A DNA stretch of 37,095 nt from UBA8403 sp964455155. GTDB taxonomy: Bacteria; Bacteroidota; Bacteroidia; Cytophagales; Amoebophilaceae. Each line of letters opens with the position of its first letter. Within the stretch, counting starts at the first letter, position 1. The notes under the pieces were generated by a model. It searched no databases, was not told the DNA's origin, and saw nothing but the letters and a program-made list of their open reading frames with translations. The stretch lies in NCBI GenBank assembly GCA_964455155.1, contig CAYVYH010000008.1, positions 1 to 37,095 of the forward strand, written 5' to 3'. This document shows positions 33,976 to 37,095 of this stretch, in pieces. A program made the position numbers and the translations under genes.

Positions 33976-34039
33976 TTGATGGAGCCTGCCTGCCAGTAGA
34001 CTGCTTACTTCCTTCTTTTTTAATCATTTCCACTTTAGA

Positions 34040-34069
34040 TTGGTTACCTTACCTATCTGTATAATTTTG
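34040..34069 (+). promoter_or_regulatory. Bacteroidetes-type promoter upstream of comM
   Basis: TTG at 34040-34042, a 19-base spacer, and TAATTTTG at 34062-34069 fit the Bacteroidetes pattern TTG-N19-TAnnTTTG. The next plus-strand gene is comM; between them lie the N gap and its duplicated flank. If those 155 bases are an artefact, the box is about 170 bases from the start codon. Confidence 0.45.
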
Positions 34070-34156
34070 ACGTTCCTATACTAGAAGTGTGAAAAAATTG
34101 TCAACACGAATTCTTCATTTCAGGTGCCATGATCAATGGTTAGGGCCCTGTTTTGA

Positions 34157-34366
34157 GGTAGTCTCAGTGTCTTCAAGGACCTACTGTTGACCCATTACGG
34201 CGGTATGCATGNNNNNNNNNNNNNNNNNNNNNNNNNNNNNNNNNNNNNNNNNNNNNNNNNNNNNNNNNNNNNNNNNNNNNNNNNNNNNNNNNNNNNNNNN
34301 NNNNNNNNNNNGGTAGTCTCAGTGTCTTCAAGGACCTACTGTTGACCCATTACGGCGGTATGCATG
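34157..34366. other. Assembly gap of 100 N flanked by identical 55-mers
   Basis: Positions 34212-34311 are exactly 100 N. The 55 bases before the gap (34157-34211) are identical to the 55 bases after it (34312-34366). Exact identity that stops at the gap is what contig ends sharing a terminal k-mer look like, so the N run is most likely a placeholder and the two flanks one and the same sequence. A true tandem repeat cannot be excluded. The remaining spacer (33976-34391) has no gene. Confidence 0.8.
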
Positions 34367-34391
34367 TGTATGTATCGACCAAGCTTGAGCC

Positions 34392-35930
34392 ATGGTAACA
34401 AAAACGTTGGGTAGTGCTGTCTATGGGGTGAGTGCTTCACTCGTTTCTATTGAGGTAAATATCGTCAAGGGTACGCACTTTTTTATGGTAGGCTTGCCTG
34501 ATAGCGCTGTCAAGGAAAGCCAACACCGGATCGAATCTGTCCTCAAACACACTGGCTATGCAATGCCCCGCCAGCGTGTCATTGTCAACCTTGCCCCAGC
34601 AGACATGCGTAAGGAAGGTGCTGCGTATGATCTTCCTATTGCTTTGTGCATCCTGCATGCGTCTCAGCAGTGCCATTTTGATCAGCTAGATGCTTATATG
34701 GTCTTGGGAGAATTGGCTCTTAATGGTAGCCTTCGGCCCATTAAAGGTGCGTTACCCATTGCTATCGAGGCACGTAAAAGAAACTGTAAGGGCTTCGTCC
34801 TCCCAATAGAAAATGCTCCAGAGGCAGCCATTGTCAACGATCTAGATATCATCCCCGTACATCATATTGAAGAAGCCATTGGCTTTTTTTCAGGCACTAA
34901 AACCGTAGCTCCTGCTGTCGTGAATACCAGGGCCATTTTTGCAAATGATGTTGACGATGATACATTTGACTTCGAAGATGTGCAAGGGCAAGAAAATATC
35001 AAGAGGGCGCTAGAAATTGCTGCTGCGGGTGGCCACAATGTTATTATGATAGGCCCTCCTGGCTCTGGTAAGACCATGCTAGCCAAACGTATTCCTTCCA
35101 TTTTACCTCCCTTCACCTTGGAGGAAGCTTTAGAAACGACGAAAATTTATTCGGTTGTCGGCAAATTAGGTCGGAGATCGGGCTTGATGACTATCAGGCC
35201 CTTTCGTGCCCCTCACCATACCATCAGCGATGTTGCACTGGTAGGAGGGGGCAGTATGCCCCAGCCGGGTGAAATCTCACTTGCACATAACGGCGTCCTT
35301 TTCTTGGACGAGCTTCCAGAGTTCAGAAGGGCTGTACTAGAAGTCATGCGTCAGCCACTCGAAGAGCGGAAGGTGAGCATCTCCCGTGCTAAAATTGCCG
35401 TGGACTTTCCGGCCAGTTTTATGCTTGTTGCTAGCATGAATCCTTGCCCTTGTGGCTACTACAATCATCCCACCAAAGCATGCATGTGTGATGCTACTGC
35501 AGTGCGGCGTTATTTGAACAAGGTCAGTGGTCCGTTGCTAGACCGAATCGATTTGCATGTAGAAGTCACGCCTATCTCGTTTGATGAGATGACTACCCAA
35601 AGGCCCACAGAAAAAAGTGTTACTATTAGAGAACGGGTCGTTCATGCCAGAGCCATTCAGCAGCAACGCTTCCAAGCTTCTAAGGGCATCCACGCCAACG
35701 CATTGATGCCTGCCGCTTTGGTTAAAAAAATGTGTGTCATTTCAAAATCAAGCCAAAACCTGCTCAAAGTTGCCACAGAAAAACTAGGCCTCTCTGCAAG
35801 AGCCTATGATCGCATCTTGAAAGTATCTCGCACTATTGCCGACCTTGCGGGTACTGAGGCTATCAAAGAAGAACACTTGGCTGAAGCCATCCAATACAGA
35901 AGCTTAGACAGAGAAGAGTGGGGGGGCTAA
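34392..35930 (+). CDS. comM: YifB/ComM family Mg chelatase-like AAA ATPase
   Basis: AAA+ ATPase of the ComM/YifB family. In naturally transformable bacteria ComM is a helicase that promotes branch migration of incoming DNA; the family is widespread beyond these. The N-terminal Lon-like fold domain shows VYGVSASLVSIEVNIVKGTHFFMVGLPDSAVKES and NLAPADMRKEGAAYDLPIA. The AAA domain has Walker A GPPGSGKT at 221-228, FRAPHHTISDVALVGGG, Walker B VLFLDELPEF, and the cysteine cluster NPCPCGYYNHPTKACMC, followed by SGPLLDRIDLHVEV. The C-terminal domain (SARAYDRILKVSRTIADLAG) is typical. The 512 residues are complete. The ATG at 34392 fits the family start. The gap lies upstream, so regulation cannot be read fully. 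Confidence 0.95.
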   Translation: MVTKTLGSAVYGVSASLVSIEVNIVKGTHFFMVGLPDSAVKESQHRIESVLKHTGYAMPRQRVIVNLAPADMRKEGAAYDLPIALCILHASQQCHFDQLDAYMVLGELALNGSLRPIKGALPIAIEARKRNCKGFVLPIENAPEAAIVNDLDIIPVHHIEEAIGFFSGTKTVAPAVVNTRAIFANDVDDDTFDFEDVQGQENIKRALEIAAAGGHNVIMIGPPGSGKTMLAKRIPSILPPFTLEEALETTKIYSVVGKLGRRSGLMTIRPFRAPHHTISDVALVGGGSMPQPGEISLAHNGVLFLDELPEFRRAVLEVMRQPLEERKVSISRAKIAVDFPASFMLVASMNPCPCGYYNHPTKACMCDATAVRRYLNKVSGPLLDRIDLHVEVTPISFDEMTTQRPTEKSVTIRERVVHARAIQQQRFQASKGIHANALMPAALVKKMCVISKSSQNLLKVATEKLGLSARAYDRILKVSRTIADLAGTEAIKEEHLAEAIQYRSLDREEWGG

Positions 35931-36811
35931 AAAACGGTAAGGTGCGGAGCACTTCGTGTCGGTGTACACTACAGCGTTTACAGATGTGCATTGAGTAAAC
36001 ACGTTGAGGGTGGCTGTCGTTCAGTGCGGGTGGTTAGGATGATTGTCTGGGGTTTGTAAGAATATTACGAGACCTACATAGGGCATGAGATCGTCTCAAG
36101 GGACATTTTGTGGTTAACAAGAAAAATTTCTTCTCGATCAGGTTGGTTTTTTCCTTTTTTACGGAGAATGCACGATAGCACGTGTCCATTAAGCGATGGG
36201 CAGCAGCATTAAGCTATTGAAATACGCCCTAATTCGTATGCAAAGGTCTCATTACTGTTGGTTTGTCGATTTGGTGGCTTTACTGCTGTTACGTCATTTG
36301 CCCGTCTACCACTGTCCAGTAGTTACCGATAACGGACAGAATGGGTGTATCCCAAGATGCGATTCAAGCACTTTGGATTGGCTGTGTGCTTCACATGCTA
36401 CAGTTGATCTTCAGTAATGCTGCGCAGTGCTCGGTGGCGTTGTCGCCGTGTGCGTGGCCGTGTTGCCATGTTAACAATCTTGACTTGCTGCTTATAGCCC
36501 CCTAAACCGTTGTCATCACCCTCAATCTTTGCAGTGACGGCCAGACAGCCTGCCATGGTTGCATGTGGTGTCGTGCTCCCCTACGTGAAGTATCACCTAG
36601 GAAAGCTCACGAAAAAAATCGGATGTTCCTCTCATGTCCGCAGTACAGCAGGTTCTATCAAGCGTGCTTGTGCAACTCATCGGCATGTAACGAGTCATTC
36701 TTAAGCAAGTGAGCCAACCTCGGAGTGCTGTGAATACGATACGTAACAAATGCGGGCAGGTAGGGCCAACAGCTTACGAGAGGCGTTCCTATTAGTTGTT
36801 CCTACTTGGTG
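35931..36811. other. Long gene-free stretch with mobile-element remnants
   Basis: About 880 bases between comM and the tyrS end with no gene I can support. Short open runs occur on both strands (for example plus 36510-36704 and the antisense of 36430-36600) but none is recognised and none starts or ends in a gene-like way. The main recognisable element is a 182-bp unit with inverted ends at 36069-36250, described separately. Decayed coding DNA is likely. Confidence 0.5.
36069..36250. mobile_element. MITE-like element or IS remnant with 5-bp target duplication
   Basis: The unit begins GAGACCTACAT and ends ATGCAAAGGTCTC, so the terminal seven bases GAGACCT are perfectly inverted. It is flanked on both sides by the same five bases, ATTAC (36064-36068 and 36251-36255), which looks like a target-site duplication. 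The 182-bp length is too short for a transposase, and none is visible inside. The right-end 13-mer also occurs at 15584-15596, at the edge of the transposase relics, suggesting a shared element family. The inverted match is short, so chance cannot be excluded. Confidence 0.5.
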
Positions 36812-37095
36812 TTACTGAACCACAACAAGGTAGCATTGCTTCCTCCCTCGTTGGACAAGAAGGTACTTTTCTTGTAAGAGGAGCAAATCCGTCTTTTGAT
36901 GCGGATCTGTTATCCTAATTTTATTAATACTCAAGCCTCCTCCCTGAATGGTGCGACGCGCTTCTCCCTTTGATTTAAAGATGATTCCCTGTGTGACACT
37001 TGATACCAAATCGGTTATGTCCGTCAAATTCTTCCACTGCTCTTGGCTGATATTGATCTGCGGAACATTGGTAAAAATAGTCAGCAGATCCTGCT
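36812..37095 (-). CDS. tyrS: Tyrosyl-tRNA synthetase, C-terminal part (5' end outside window)
   Basis: Minus-strand frame entering from the right edge and ending at TAA 36812-36814, about 93 residues. The C-terminal S4-like RNA-binding domain of bacterial TyrS is visible: LVSSVTQGIIFKSKGEARRTIQGGGLSINK, IRITDP, then LLQEKYLLVQRGRKQCYLVVV. Upstream residues LLTIFTNVPQINIS fit the linker before S4. The enzyme charges tRNA-Tyr in the cytosol. The S4 fold (SK.EARR.I..GG...N) is shared with other proteins, but the GGGLSINK...Y.L.QRGRK.. arrangement is TyrS-like. The catalytic domain is outside the window. Confidence 0.88.
   Translation of the reverse strand, partial: QDLLTIFTNVPQINISQEQWKNLTDITDLVSSVTQGIIFKSKGEARRTIQGGGLSINKIRITDPHQKTDLLLLQEKYLLVQRGRKQCYLVVVQ

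Noticed and set aside
34157..34366. 55-bp direct repeat flanking the gap as a genuine repeat or attachment site
   Set aside because: Identity ends exactly at the N run on both sides, which is better explained by contig ends sharing a k-mer.
36510..36704. Small plus-strand open frame and antisense frame near 36.5 kb
   Set aside because: No recognisable motif, no homologous family and no gene-like context; probably decayed DNA.
1..37095. tRNA, rRNA genes and CRISPR arrays
   Set aside because: No T-arm-like GTTCRANNC in a cloverleaf context, no rRNA-like sequence and no regular spacer-repeat array were seen on either strand.

Overview
The window looks like chromosomal DNA of a Bacteroidota bacterium, most likely a host-associated member of the Cytophagales (Amoebophilus/Cardinium-like). 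Four things suggest this: the order uppS-bamA-skp-surA and the AddAB-like pair are typical of Bacteroidetes; promoter-like TAnnTTTG boxes occur; the first 445 bases end a protein whose C-terminal domain I remember from effector-like proteins of amoeba-associated bacteria; and long spacers hold decayed transposases. The assignment is an inference from memory of families. No rRNA, tRNA or CRISPR array was found.

Layout. 1-5 kb: end of a putative effector, a 2-oxoacid dehydrogenase E2, xerD (minus strand), then grpE-dnaJ. 5-18.8 kb: an AddA-like helicase-nuclease and its AddB-like partner, separated by about 7.5 kb that holds a minus-strand ATP-grasp protein with a signal-like N-terminus, a 1153-residue transporter fused to a SpoT-type HD domain, a periplasmic S66 L,D-carboxypeptidase, and about 1.2 kb of structured repeats and IS5-type transposase debris. 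18.9-24.5 kb: ftsW and murD (minus strand), divergent from typA, then a CPBP protease. 24.6-34 kb: dusB, an outer-membrane barrel, queA, uppS, bamA, skp and surA, i.e. tRNA modification plus envelope biogenesis. 34-37 kb: an assembly gap, comM, a long non-coding stretch with a 182-bp MITE-like element, and the 3' end of tyrS (minus strand).

How the genes work together. UppS makes the undecaprenyl carrier, MurD a peptidoglycan precursor and FtsW septal glycan, while the S66 enzyme trims or recycles muropeptides, so the organism appears to keep a peptidoglycan pathway. Skp and SurA escort outer-membrane proteins to BamA. AddA/AddB process double-strand breaks. GrpE/DnaJ serve DnaK, which is not in this window.

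The most unusual gene is at 10053-13514. A sodium:solute-symporter-like membrane domain is followed by a degenerate histidine-kinase-like segment and a (p)ppGpp-hydrolase-type HD domain. The HD domain keeps its metal ligands in exact register but has altered catalytic neighbours and no synthetase domain. Also notable are an undecaprenyl diphosphate synthase and an ATP-grasp enzyme that both start with signal-peptide-like sequences, and a 100-N gap flanked by the same 55-mer, which looks like an assembly artefact.
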